Below, piece after piece: positions 39,203 to 47,981 of a stretch of 64,000 bases of DNA. The stretch is from Pararhodobacter zhoushanensis (GTDB lineage: Bacteria; Pseudomonadota; Alphaproteobacteria; Rhodobacterales; Rhodobacteraceae): the NCBI RefSeq assembly GCF_025949695.1, contig NZ_JAPDFL010000001.1:2049501-2113500 (forward strand), written 5' to 3'. The position numbers and the translations under genes were made by a program. Numbering within the stretch: position 1 is the first letter of the stretch; the number at the start of each line of letters is the position of its first letter. The notes below the pieces were generated by a model. The model was not told the DNA's origin. It worked only from the letters and a program-made list of their open reading frames with translations, and did no database searches.

Positions 39203-41098
39203 CTACCGGCGATTGTGCGACCGGTCGGCGCGGATGGGATCGCCCAGCAGCCGCAATCCGTTGAGCACCACCAGAACCGTCCCGCCCTCATGCCCGATCA
39301 CCGCCAGCGGCAGCGGCAGCTCGAAGAAAAGCCCGCCGGTGACCAGCACCGCCATCGCCCCCAGCGCGAAGATCAGGTTCTGCTTGACGATCCGCGCCGT
39401 GCGCCGCGCCAAGCGGTGCGCCTCGGCCAGACGGGTCATGTCGTCGGACAACAGCGCCACATCGGCGGCCTGCAACGCCACCTCGGACCCCGCCGCGCCC
39501 ATCGCGATGCCGACGTCGGCCCGCGCCAGCGCCGCCGCGTCATTCACCCCGTCGCCGACGAAAGCCACCTTGCCGCGCGCCGCCATCGCGGCGACCAGCG
39601 CCACCTTGTCGGCGGGCAGCAGGTCGGCGTGGATTTCATCCGGCGCGAGCCCCAGATCGCTGCCGATCCTGAGCGCCACAGCGCGCCGGTCGCCGGTCAT
39701 CATTGCGCGCTCGGCAATGCCGCCCGCGCGCAGCGCCGCCAGCCCGGCGCGCGAGCTGGGCCGGGGTTGGTCGGCCACCGTGACCGCGCCCAACAGGTCG
39801 GCCCCGCGTCCCGCATAGATCAACGTCTGTGCGCCATCGGCCAGTGCCGCAACCGCGGGCCGGGTCACATCCGCCCCCATCCGCGCCGCCATGCGGGCGT
39901 TACCGGCCCAGAGCGCGCCCTGCGCATCCTCGCCCAGAATACCCTCGCTGGGCGCGGCATGGACGTTCTGCGCCGCCACCAGCGTCAACCCGCGCCGCGC
40001 CATCTCGGCGCGCAACGCGTGGCCAATGGGATGCTCGGAATTCGCCTCAAGCCCCGCCAGTGTCGACAGAAACGCGTCCTCGTCACCCGCCGCCCAAAGC
40101 CCGGTCACTTCGGCTTTGCCGGTGGTCAGCGTCCCGGTCTTGTCAAAGGCAAAGGCGCGCACCTCGGCCAATGTTTCCAGCGCCGCGCCGCCCTTAAACA
40201 ACACGCCGCCCCGCACCGCTGCCGATAGCGCTGACAGGATCGCGGCGGGGACCGAGATCACCACGGCGCAGGGACTGGCCGCAACCAGCAGCGTCGCGGC
40301 GCGGTAGAGCGCGTCGTCCCAGCTCCAGCCCAGCAGCAGGAAGACGCCCAAGGCCAGCGCCGCGCCAAGCAGCACGGCGACGGTATAGCGCTGACCGAAC
40401 CACGCGCTGAACCGCTCGGACGGGGCCTTGGCCGCCTGCGCATCGGTGACCAGCGCGATCATCCGCGCCACGGTTGACTCGGCTGTGCCATGCGCGACGG
40501 TCACATCAAGCACACCGTCCAGATTGGCCGTCGCCTCGAACACCGGGTCGCCGGCGGCCTTGTGGACGGGCATCGACTCGCCCGTGATCGTGCTTTCATC
40601 CAGCGTGCCATCGCCCGAAGCAATCACCCCGTCCACCGGGACCCGCGCGCCGGGGCGCAGAACGACGGTATCGCCGGGGATCAGCGAAGCGACGGCGACC
40701 TCGCGCAGCGCGTCGCCGTCGCGTTTCAGTGCCGTATCCGGGCGCAGCGCCATCAGCGCCTCGACCGCGCGGCGGGCGCGGCCCATGGCGCGGTGTTCCA
40801 GCGTGTTGGACAGCGAGAAGAGCGTCAGCAGCACCGCCCCCTCGATCGCGGCACCGACCGAGAGCGCGGCCAGCGCGGCGACGACCATGAGCAGATCAAT
40901 GTCGAACACACGCGCGCGCCACAGCTCACGCCCCGCCGTCAGCGTCGCGGGCACCCCACCGGCCAGATAGGCGAGCAGCAGGGCAGGCGGGCCAAACCCG
41001 TCGGGCAGCGGTGTCCAGTGCGCCAGTGCGGCCACGATCAGCCCCAGCGCCGTGAGGGCGCTCAGCGCCAGGTCCATCGTGTCGATCCAGCGTTTCAT
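39203..41098 (-). CDS. P1B-4-type metal-transporting ATPase
   Basis: 631 residues from ATG with AAGGA upstream (MKRWIDTMDLALSALTAL). No N-terminal metal-binding domain. Core motifs: 'TITGES', phosphorylation 'AFDKTGTLT', hinge 'VGDGVNDAAALA'. The transmembrane metal site has 'SPC' in 'LVAASPCAVVISVPAA' and 'HEGGT' in the last helix, the signature of the P1B-4 subgroup that exports Co2+, Fe2+ or related divalent ions. Monocistronic and divergent from the nuclease gene. Confidence 0.92.
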   Translation of the reverse strand: MKRWIDTMDLALSALTALGLIVAALAHWTPLPDGFGPPALLLAYLAGGVPATLTAGRELWRARVFDIDLLMVVAALAALSVGAAIEGAVLLTLFSLSNTLEHRAMGRARRAVEALMALRPDTALKRDGDALREVAVASLIPGDTVVLRPGARVPVDGVIASGDGTLDESTITGESMPVHKAAGDPVFEATANLDGVLDVTVAHGTAESTVARMIALVTDAQAAKAPSERFSAWFGQRYTVAVLLGAALALGVFLLLGWSWDDALYRAATLLVAASPCAVVISVPAAILSALSAAVRGGVLFKGGAALETLAEVRAFAFDKTGTLTTGKAEVTGLWAAGDEDAFLSTLAGLEANSEHPIGHALRAEMARRGLTLVAAQNVHAAPSEGILGEDAQGALWAGNARMAARMGADVTRPAVAALADGAQTLIYAGRGADLLGAVTVADQPRPSSRAGLAALRAGGIAERAMMTGDRRAVALRIGSDLGLAPDEIHADLLPADKVALVAAMAARGKVAFVGDGVNDAAALARADVGIAMGAAGSEVALQAADVALLSDDMTRLAEAHRLARRTARIVKQNLIFALGAMAVLVTGGLFFELPLPLAVIGHEGGTVLVVLNGLRLLGDPIRADRSHNRR

Positions 41099-41280
41099 GG
41101 CAATCGTCCTTGGGGCACACCGCAGGCAGAGCATGGCGGACGGTGTGAAACAAGGGCCAAGGACGCGTTACGTCCAAGGCACGACGCCGCAGCTTCCCCA
41201 GCGGAAACCCGCACGACGTTCTGGGGGGGGATTGTGGGATTGCGGCGGGCCGCCAGCGGAATTTCTTGACAGGCTGGCAC

Positions 41281-41309
41281 GCGTCACCTCACGCTGGGAT
41301 TTGTATAAT
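41281..41309 (+). promoter_or_regulatory. promoter of the HsdR-N-like nuclease gene
   Basis: A perfect TATAAT (41304-41309), with TTG just before it (extended -10 type), follows after 17 bases a poor -35 (GCGTCA, 41281-41286). It lies 23 bases before the GTG start of the nuclease gene. Perfect TATAAT boxes are rare in this GC-rich genome. Confidence 0.6.
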
Positions 41310-41331
41310 TGTGGGTTGCAGGAGAATAAAC

Positions 41332-42372
41332 GTGAGTATCGAGCAAACGATCAAATTGCTGTCGGACCGGGTAAATCGCCACGCCTCAACCATGCAGACC
41401 GAAGAAGCTGTCAAGACTGCCGTCGTGTTGCCGTTCTTACAAAGCCTTGGGTACGACGTTTTCAATCCGACTGAAGTTGTGCCTGAATTCACTGCTGATG
41501 CAGTGGGAAAACGCGGCGAAAAGGTCGACTATGCGATCAAGATCGACGATGAAATCCGTATCCTGATCGAATGCAAGCCTATCACGACCAAACTGGATAA
41601 AGTCCATTTGGCGCAGTTGTTTCGGTATTTCACTGTTACCAGCGCGAAGTTCGCCATTCTTACGAATGGTCGCCACTTTCAGTTCTTCTCTGACCTGGAC
41701 GAACCCAACAAGCTTGATGCGCGACCGTTCTTCACATTTGACCTGGCTGAACCTCAGGCACACATTCTGGCCGAGTTGGTTAAGTTTGAGAAAAAGGGAT
41801 TCAACGTTCAGGCAATTCTCGCGGACGCTGAACGCCTGCGCTACACGTCGGCGGTAAAGTCGCAGATCCAGAAACTCATGGAAGACCCGCCAGAAGATCT
41901 TGTTCGGTTGGTCGTAGGTCCGTTGCATGAGGGACGGTTTACTGCGGCGATCGTCGACCAGTTCCGCGGACTGGTGAAATCGGCCTTCCGTGATATGGTT
42001 CGCGAGGCAGTGCAGGTGCGACTGTCGTCGGCCCTTGCCACAACCGAAAGTGCGCCCGAGGTTGCCGAAGAGACCTCGGACATCGTCACGACCCCCGAAG
42101 AGACCGAAGGTTTTATGATCATCAAGGCGATTGTCGGTGGCACTATCAGACCTAGCCGCGTGGTGATGCGCGATCAGAAAAGCTATTGCGGTGTTCTGAT
42201 TGATAATAACAATCGAAAGCCGCTTGCGCGGCTGCACTTCAACAGGACGGTAAAGTACCTCGGGCTGTTCGATGGTGAGGCAGAAGAGCGTGTTCCTCTG
42301 GAAACGCTTGAGGACATTTACGGGCACGCTGGGCGTCTGACCGCCACTGCCGCGCGCTATGCCGCGACCTGA
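41332..42372 (+). CDS. solitary HsdR-N-type restriction endonuclease-like protein
   Basis: 346 residues from GTG with AGGAG 7 bases upstream (SIEQTIKLLSDRVNRHAS). The PD-(D/E)xK nuclease core reads 'EFTADAVGKRGEKVDYAI' with Asp, then 'IRILIECKPITTKLDKVHLAQLFRYF' (in parts) with E-x-K, as in the N-terminal nuclease of type I R subunits. No helicase, HsdM or HsdS is present. The C-terminal part (about 260-340) is a separate beta-rich domain. The gene is less GC-rich than its neighbours, suggesting transfer. A defence or regulatory role is possible. Confidence 0.8.
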   Translation: MSIEQTIKLLSDRVNRHASTMQTEEAVKTAVVLPFLQSLGYDVFNPTEVVPEFTADAVGKRGEKVDYAIKIDDEIRILIECKPITTKLDKVHLAQLFRYFTVTSAKFAILTNGRHFQFFSDLDEPNKLDARPFFTFDLAEPQAHILAELVKFEKKGFNVQAILADAERLRYTSAVKSQIQKLMEDPPEDLVRLVVGPLHEGRFTAAIVDQFRGLVKSAFRDMVREAVQVRLSSALATTESAPEVAEETSDIVTTPEETEGFMIIKAIVGGTIRPSRVVMRDQKSYCGVLIDNNNRKPLARLHFNRTVKYLGLFDGEAEERVPLETLEDIYGHAGRLTATAARYAAT

Positions 42373-42451
42373 CAGCCCGGCGCACCGCACCCCGGACGCA
42401 GACAGCCCGGCAGAGCGCGACCGGCCGGGGCCGGGCGCGCCTTTGTTGGTG

Positions 42452-43684
42452 TCACGCCCGGCGCGCGGTGGCGGGTTCGGGGACCTCGGTGCGCCAGACA
42501 GGCAGGCGGATGACCGCGCTTGTTCCGGTGTCGGTGGTGCGCACCAGAAAGTCACCGCCGTGCAGCTCGACCAGCTTGCGGGTCAGCGGCAGGCCCAGCC
42601 CCAGACCGCCGCGCGTGTCACGGTTCTTGATGTCACCGCCCACCACGAAAGGCTCATAGAGCCGCGCCAGATTGACGTGATTTTCCAGCCGTCCGTTGTC
42701 GGTGACCCACAGCTCGAGATTGCCGTCGCCGTCCCGCCGCGCACCGACGCGGATCTGGTCGCCGCCATGGTTGATGGCATTGAGCGCCAAGGCATTCAGG
42801 GCGGTTTTCATATGGTCGGGGTCAAGCTGAACACGCAGCGACACGAAATCCGGATCGCGTTCGATGGTTTTCAGCGCGCCCGAGGCACCCGGCAGCGTCA
42901 TGCCTTCGATGACCGCGAAAAGCTCGGACAGGTCGCACAGCTGCTCGTTCAGCGTCACCTCTCCCGACGAGGCATCACTGAAGTGGATGATCGTCTCGAC
43001 CAGCGCCATCAGATGTTCGACCGATTTGCGCGCGGCGCGGGTCAGGCGCGGGTTGGCGGGCTCGCCTTCCTGCATCTCGAGCAGGCGCAAGCTGCCAAAC
43101 AGGATGGTCAGCGGCGTGCGCAGTTCGTGGCCGATCAGGGCGATGAAGGCCTGCTTGGCCGACAGATCATCGGTGAGCGTTGCGGGCTGCGGTGGTGCCG
43201 CTTCGAGGGCCGCGACAACGGCGCGGCCCAGATCGACGAGGATGGCGATCTGCGCCTCGGAGGGGCTTTCATGCGGCTTGAGATCGAGCGCACACAGGCT
43301 GCCCAGCCGCTGACCCGACGCCAGAACCAGCGGCACACCCGCGTAAAACCGCGCCTGCGGACCGCCGGGGACCACCATCGGGTGACGCTTGAACCGAGGG
43401 TCGGCGGACAGGTCGGCGACGACGAGCGGATCGCCGGTCAGGACCGTGTAGGCGCAAAAGCTCATTTCCCGCGGCATGCGGTCCAGATCCATCCCGACGA
43501 CGCATTTGTACCATTGGGTATCGTCTTCAAGGATGCTGATATGCGCCACGGGGCAATCCAGCAGCTTTCGGGTGGCTTCACAGAGCGCCTCGAACAAGGC
43601 GTCATTGTCCGACCCTAGGCCGGGCACGGCGAAAACAGACCGCAATCGGGCCTCTTCGTTAAAGGGGATAGGGTACGTACGCAA
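42452..43684 (-). CDS. GAF-domain sensor histidine kinase
   Basis: 410 residues, no membrane segment. N-terminal GAF domain ('ALFEALCEATRKLLDCPVAHISIL' split by an Asp-rich turn, 'CAYTVLTGDPLVVADLSADPRF', 'YAGVPLVLASGQRLGSLCALD'). Then HisKA with H-box 'IGHELRTPLT', N-box 'NALALNAINHGG', G-boxes 'VTDNGR' and 'GGLGLGLPLTRKLVELHGG'. A cytoplasmic sensor of a small ligand or redox state. No response regulator is adjacent. Confidence 0.93.
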   Translation of the reverse strand: MRTYPIPFNEEARLRSVFAVPGLGSDNDALFEALCEATRKLLDCPVAHISILEDDTQWYKCVVGMDLDRMPREMSFCAYTVLTGDPLVVADLSADPRFKRHPMVVPGGPQARFYAGVPLVLASGQRLGSLCALDLKPHESPSEAQIAILVDLGRAVVAALEAAPPQPATLTDDLSAKQAFIALIGHELRTPLTILFGSLRLLEMQEGEPANPRLTRAARKSVEHLMALVETIIHFSDASSGEVTLNEQLCDLSELFAVIEGMTLPGASGALKTIERDPDFVSLRVQLDPDHMKTALNALALNAINHGGDQIRVGARRDGDGNLELWVTDNGRLENHVNLARLYEPFVVGGDIKNRDTRGGLGLGLPLTRKLVELHGGDFLVRTTDTGTSAVIRLPVWRTEVPEPATARRA

Positions 43685-43876
43685 CGAGATCGCTTCCTAA
43701 AGGGCAGTAGTGTTGACCTAATGCTAGGGCGATTTTTGGCGCGTCAAGGGGAAATCTGCAGATCAGGGTAAGGTTAACCTGTCGCAGGGGTGGAAACTGT
43801 GCGGTTTGTGCCACGCTTTGTGTCTGATCGCGGACCAATGCAGGCGGATGAAAGCCGCGGGACGGGTATCGTTGCC

Positions 43877-44218
43877 TCAGATCGGGCGGTCGATGCCGTC
43901 GTAGACCGCCTGCAGCGCCTGAAGACGCCGGTTGTAAGCGTCGCGGATGCAGGCGGCATTGGCACCGCAGGCCATACGCTCGCGCAGCCATGCGCTCTGA
44001 TCGTCGTGCATCGCACCGCGCATGCCCATTGCGAACAGACCCGAGAGCAGCCGGAACATCGTTGCCATCTCGACATCGAGATCGTTGAGGTCGCGGTTCT
44101 GGCAGATCACCTGTTCGTTGGGGGTGAGCGTGGTCAGCGTGCAGTCAAAACTGGCCGCCTGCACCGCGCCGGGCAGCAGCAGGGCAAGACAGGTAAGAGT
44201 GCTCAAAAGGCTCCGCAT
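43877..44218 (-). CDS. secreted LprI-like (DUF1311) protein
   Basis: 113 residues starting MRSLLSTLTCLALLLPGA, a signal peptide ending AVQA-ASFDC. The mature part 'SFDCTLTTLTPNEQVICQNRDLNDLDVEMATMF' (in parts) with four conserved Cys and 'WLRERMACGANAACIRDAYNRRL' matches the DUF1311 family, which includes the lysozyme inhibitor LprI. Periplasmic. The start was chosen by the signal peptide; an upstream ATG gives a polar extension. Confidence 0.88.
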   Translation of the reverse strand: MRSLLSTLTCLALLLPGAVQAASFDCTLTTLTPNEQVICQNRDLNDLDVEMATMFRLLSGLFAMGMRGAMHDDQSAWLRERMACGANAACIRDAYNRRLQALQAVYDGIDRPI

Positions 44219-44791
44219 GGGGGTGCTCCAATCGGGCGGGGTGTCCGTCTGTGAAGGATACACGACGCCACAGAGCCGTCCATGGTGCTGATGGCCGTCC
44301 GCTGCCGCCGCGACGACAGCTTTTGGCCGACGCAGGGCAACCGGCCCAGCCGGGCATCAGGCACCCGTGAAACCGTGCCCGCAAGGGGCCGGGGCAAAGC
44401 GCCAGACGCTGCCAAACCCCGCGTTTCCACCGCAAATGGCGAGGAACACACATTTTGACCAAAACGCAATCAACGCGCGCGTTTTGGTCAGGATGTGTGT
44501 TTCAGAACACTGCCGCTGGAAATAGTTTGTTCCCGGCTAAGGCATGGGCGGCTGAGGCAGGCCGGGTTTTATCGGCGTAGACTGGCCATTTGCCGCTTCC
44601 ACACGCCACGCGATAAGGGGAAACCGTGTGTGTGGTGAAAGAGATATGCCGGGATTTAATATCTTGATTTCACTTTGTGGCATTAATGGCCGAGAAATAT
44701 TATCGGTTGTCCCTCTCTCCCTTTTTTGTCTAGGTTTCACGCGCGTTGCACCGCCTGTCGCAGCGAGTCACGTGTCTTTTGGGAGAGATCT
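44219..44791. other. 573-bp intergenic region with a long palindrome, no gene
   Basis: No credible ORF in any frame. Contains the hairpin at 44445-44501 and, from about 44590, AT-rich DNA that probably carries the promoter and long leader of the beta-barrel gene (ribosome site GGGAGAG before 44792). No riboswitch was recognised. Confidence 0.6.
44445..44501. repeat. 57-base near-perfect palindrome
   Basis: AACACACAT (44445-44453) pairs with ATGTGTGTT (44493-44501), and GACCAAAACGC (44457-44467) with GCGTTTTGGTC (44479-44489). Only a 3x3 internal loop (TTT/AGG) and an 11-base end loop are unpaired. No T-run flanks it. It could be a cruciform, a protein-binding site or a small RNA. Confidence 0.8.
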
Positions 44792-45484
44792 ATGCCTGTT
44801 GCCTGCCGCCCCGTTGCCGCCGCCGCTTGCGCCCTTCTGTGCGTCGCGGCCCCTGTCTCAGCGCAGGACTGGTCTGGCACTTATGCAGGCCTGAGCGCGG
44901 GTTACACGGAAAGCGACGTTGATTGGACGGCCATGGGCACAAGCCTGTTCGTGCCGCCGAACGCGGGCTATTCCTCTGCCGAGAACGGCTCGACCTATGG
45001 TTTGCATCTTGGCCAGCGCTTTCAGCGGGACAATGGTCTGGTGCTTGGCTGGGAAGTTGGTGTTGCCGACCTTGACCATGATCGCCTCGCCGAGAATCCC
45101 TATACGTCCGGCGAAACCTTTCAGACCCAGTTCGGCCCCATGCTGACGGTCACCGGGCAGATTGGCCAAGCGACCGGCAATTGGCTGGTTTATGCCGAAG
45201 CCGGTCTGGCATGGGCCGAACGCCGGGTCACCAATCGCGCGCCTTATTGCGCCGTGGGGCCTTGCACGCTTGATCTTTCCACCTCGCGGCCGGGGTTCGT
45301 TCTTGGGCTCGGTGTGGATTATAAGGTGAGCGACCAGATGTCGATTGGCGTCAGCTATCGCAATACCCGCTTTGGCTCGAGCGAGGAAGCGGGGACTGTC
45401 TCGCAGATCGGCTTCCCGGAACAGTTGCGTATCGACGGCGACGCGTCCGTCGTCAGCCTGCGGCTGAACTGGTACTTTAACTGA
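44792..45484 (+). CDS. outer membrane beta-barrel protein (OmpA/Omp25-like porin family)
   Basis: 230 residues with signal peptide (MPVACRPVAAAACALLCVAA, cut after VSA-Q). 'DWSGTYAGLSAGYTESDVDW' is the typical start of Omp25/Opa-like eight-stranded barrels, with alternating strands ending in '...RLNWYFN'. Two Cys lie in one loop (PYCAVGPCTLD). A small outer membrane protein of structural or adhesive role. A frame extension upstream lacks a signal and is not used. Confidence 0.85.
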   Translation: MPVACRPVAAAACALLCVAAPVSAQDWSGTYAGLSAGYTESDVDWTAMGTSLFVPPNAGYSSAENGSTYGLHLGQRFQRDNGLVLGWEVGVADLDHDRLAENPYTSGETFQTQFGPMLTVTGQIGQATGNWLVYAEAGLAWAERRVTNRAPYCAVGPCTLDLSTSRPGFVLGLGVDYKVSDQMSIGVSYRNTRFGSSEEAGTVSQIGFPEQLRIDGDASVVSLRLNWYFN

Positions 45485-45625
45485 TAGTCCAGCCGGCACA
45501 GTCGCTGAAGATCGTGCCGGCAAGGCCCCGCCAGCGTTTCGGCGGGTGGTCAAGGCCGATGCCGTCAGCGCCAGCCCGGCCGATCAATGCCGACGATGCG
45601 CCGCCTTTCCGCCCGTTTTAGCCCG

Positions 45626-46243
45626 TCACTCGGGTGATCGATCCAGCCGCGCGGCATCCGTGATGGCCTGCGCGACGGCCACGGGCGGCAGCGCCGTGAC
45701 GGGGGTGCGGCCGACGGCCATGCGGCGTTGCCAGTTCCGGCCCCCGGCCTCGAGCCGCTGGTTGATGGCGCGGGTCGTGGAGCCTTCGCTGGCCGGCAGG
45801 GGTCCGCCGAGCTGGACCGCAAGCGTATCGACGGCTTGGGTTTGCGGACCGGCCCAGAGGCACGAGAGACTGTCGCCGTCCCACAGGATCAGCGCGCGCT
45901 CATCGCCCTTGGTCAGCAGTGCGCCGCCGCCATCGAGCGCGCGTTCCACCGCGTCGGTCAGCGGGCCGAGAAGCTCGATCTGCGCCTCGGGCGTGCGGTC
46001 CGGCAGGAAAGACCACAGATGCGCCGCCGCGAGTGTCGTCAGTGTCGCGCGCCGCTCGGCGGTGTCGGGGTCGACCCATCCGCGCGCGCGCAGACCGGCG
46101 ACGATCTCTGCGCCTTGTGCTGTCGTCGGCGTGCAATCGGCCATCAGGGCCGAAACTTCGGGCGCGGCGGTTACGGTGATCTGCGCGACGGCGGGCAGAG
46201 CGCCGAGGCTCAGGGCGGCGGCAAGTAAAAGCGTGTGCGTTTT
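45626..46243 (-). CDS. secreted hypothetical protein
   Basis: 205 residues with signal peptide (MKTHTLLLAAALSLGALPA, cut after VAQ). Mature part has two Cys ('LMADCTPTTAQG', 'SLSCLWAGPQTQAVD') likely in a disulfide, with 'RALILWDGDSLSCLWAG' in the centre. Periplasmic. Size, two-Cys layout and the central 'aLlf..l.....sClla' region recall the next gene, with which it may share ancestry. Function unknown. Confidence 0.75.
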   Translation of the reverse strand, partial: KTHTLLLAAALSLGALPAVAQITVTAAPEVSALMADCTPTTAQGAEIVAGLRARGWVDPDTAERRATLTTLAAAHLWSFLPDRTPEAQIELLGPLTDAVERALDGGGALLTKGDERALILWDGDSLSCLWAGPQTQAVDTLAVQLGGPLPASEGSTTRAINQRLEAGGRNWQRRMAVGRTPVTALPPVAVAQAITDAARLDRSPE

Positions 46244-46306
46244 CATCCCTGTCTTTCTTGCGTGAACCGGCATCAAAGCGGCGTGGAGCGGGGGCAGCAG
46301 CTGCGC

Positions 46307-46930
46307 TCAACCCTGCGGCGTCAGGCGTTCCATGTAGAACAGGTCGCTCAGCGGCGTCGGCGCGGGCTCGTGCGTGAGCCGCGACCAAAGGCGCATCGAC
46401 CGGGTGCCTGTACCGTCGTCCTCGATCACCCGGCGGCTCAGCAGGCCGGTGGCGGCATCGTCTTGCGCCCCGCCGTGTTGATCCATCAGAGCGTCGGTTT
46501 CAGGGTTGCGCGGCATGCCAAGGATGCAGGTCACCTGCTCGCCACCCTCAGGCAAGGGGCGCAGCGCCACGAACAGAAGGGCTGCGTCCTTTTCATAGAC
46601 GCGGGCCGCACCAGAGAGAACCATGTGCTCAAAGTTCCCGGCCAACTGCGGGGCGCGCGCGAAGCGCGCGTCGAGATCGTCACCCTCGTCGGTGATCTCC
46701 AGCACCAGCGCGGTGGCGAGGTCCGTGTAGCGCCCGTCGCGATCGGCGACGGCTTGGTGCCAGCCCTCTTGCTCAAGCGTGGCGCGGATCCCCAGACCGT
46801 CACGGCTGCGGTCGAAACACAGGGCGCTGACGTCGGCCATGGTGCCGCCAAAGGCAGCGGTCGCGGCGAGGGAAAGGATGAGGCTCTGGGCGACGAGGCG
46901 AGGGGCTCGGGTCGGCAGGCAATAGGCCAT
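46307..46930 (-). CDS. secreted hypothetical protein, second of a tandem pair
   Basis: 207 residues with signal peptide (MAYCLPTRAPRLVAQSLILS, cut near AFG). Mature part has Cys in 'VSALCFDRSRDG' and 'EQVTCILGMPRNPETDALM', and a central 'AALLFVALRPLPEGGEQVTC'. This is the same layout as the downstream gene 63 bases away, so the two are probably a tandem pair. Function unknown. The frame upstream of this start runs into tRNA-Leu and is not coding. Confidence 0.75.
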   Translation of the reverse strand: MAYCLPTRAPRLVAQSLILSLAATAAFGGTMADVSALCFDRSRDGLGIRATLEQEGWHQAVADRDGRYTDLATALVLEITDEGDDLDARFARAPQLAGNFEHMVLSGAARVYEKDAALLFVALRPLPEGGEQVTCILGMPRNPETDALMDQHGGAQDDAATGLLSRRVIEDDGTGTRSMRLWSRLTHEPAPTPLSDLFYMERLTPQG

Positions 46931-47215
46931 GGTGTCTCCGTCAATCTGGGCGGGCATGGTGGCAAGCCCCGCCGCGTATGACAAGACACTTGCGGCCTTC
47001 GGCAAATCTGGGAGGGGCGATGAAGGATGCCTGCGGGCACGCGCGATGGCAGGGCGCGGGGCCAATAGGTTCTGGTGATCAAGGGCTGGCGCTGCACCGC
47101 CGCTCAGCCTCGCCGCGGACTGGACAGGGACAGGAGGGCGGGAAACCAGCGGGGAAACATGTCCATCAGACCACCGGTGGTTGCCGGGGGGGGCGCAAGG
47201 AATGTTTCTTGAAAG

Positions 47216-47299
47216 TGGTGCGGGTGAAGGGACTCGAACCCCCACGCCAAAGGCGTCAGAACCTAAATCTGGTGCGTCTACCAATTCCGCCACACCCGC
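47216..47299 (-). tRNA. tRNA-Leu (anticodon UAG)
   Basis: Class II tRNA on the minus strand: acceptor GCGGGTG pairs with CACCCGC, the D-arm has GGTAGACGC, the anticodon loop TTTAGGT gives UAG, a long variable arm (TGACGCCTTTGGCGT) follows, the T-arm has GTTCGAGTC, and CCA is encoded at 47218-47216. Confidence 0.96.
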
Positions 47300-47446
47300 A
47301 AGCCAAGGCGGGTTCTAGCGTGCCACGGGCTTGAACGCGAGGGGGAATCGCCGTCAAAATGCGCGGGGCAGGTCATAATTTCGCCCTTATTGGTGCCAAA
47401 ATGGAAACAATATCGAGCACCGCGTTTTTGTCAGAGGAAGTCATCC

Positions 47447-47959
47447 ATGTTGTCATCCATCACGCCCCAGCTGTCGCCGCTTCCGCTTGCCACGCGCCGG
47501 TCGCGTCCGACCGGGCTGGTGCCGGGCACGTTGGTTCGGACGCGGGACGGCGAGATGCCGGTGGAGTTTCTGCTGGCCGGGGATCTCATCGAGACGGCCG
47601 ACGGTCTGGTCGAGCTGCGCGGCACCTCGGTGCTGGCGGCGCGGGATGTGGATGTTGTCGTGATCGAGCCGGGCGCGCCGGTGGCGGCGGTCGGGCAGGG
47701 CCGGGCGCTGGTGGTGCCGGTGGATCAGCAGGTGCTGGTCAGTGACTGGCGGGCGATGATCCTGCACGGGCAGGCGCAGATGCTGACACCGGCCTCGTCG
47801 CTGGTGGACGATCTGCTGGTGCGCCGGGAGACGCGCGCCGCCGTGCCTCTGATCCGGCTGCATTTTGACACGCCCCAGGTGATCCGGGCCGATGGGATCG
47901 AGGTCGCCAGTGCGAGCACCCGCGCGCCGGTGGCCGGGGTCGAGCGCTACCTGCACTGA
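47447..47959 (+). CDS. Hint-domain-like protein without the N-terminal Cys
   Basis: 170 residues from ATG after GAGGAAG (MLSSITPQLSPLPLATRRSR). 'GLVPGTLVRTRDGEMPVEFLLAGDLIETADG' (in parts) matches the Hint fold of Hedgehog/intein-like proteins common in rhodobacteria (FaPGT.I.T..G...ve.L..GD.v.T.dg). The splicing Cys expected just before 'PGT' is absent, and there is no long N-terminal passenger. It is probably a cleaved-off or degenerate Hint module. Function unknown. Confidence 0.68.
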   Translation: MLSSITPQLSPLPLATRRSRPTGLVPGTLVRTRDGEMPVEFLLAGDLIETADGLVELRGTSVLAARDVDVVVIEPGAPVAAVGQGRALVVPVDQQVLVSDWRAMILHGQAQMLTPASSLVDDLLVRRETRAAVPLIRLHFDTPQVIRADGIEVASASTRAPVAGVERYLH

Positions 47960-47981
47960 AGACGGTGCGCTCAAGCGCACC

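Noticed and set aside
45492-45521. Hairpin GCCGGCAC/GTGCCGGC after the beta-barrel gene as terminator
   Set aside because: Good 8-bp stem, but no T-run follows; not called as a terminator.
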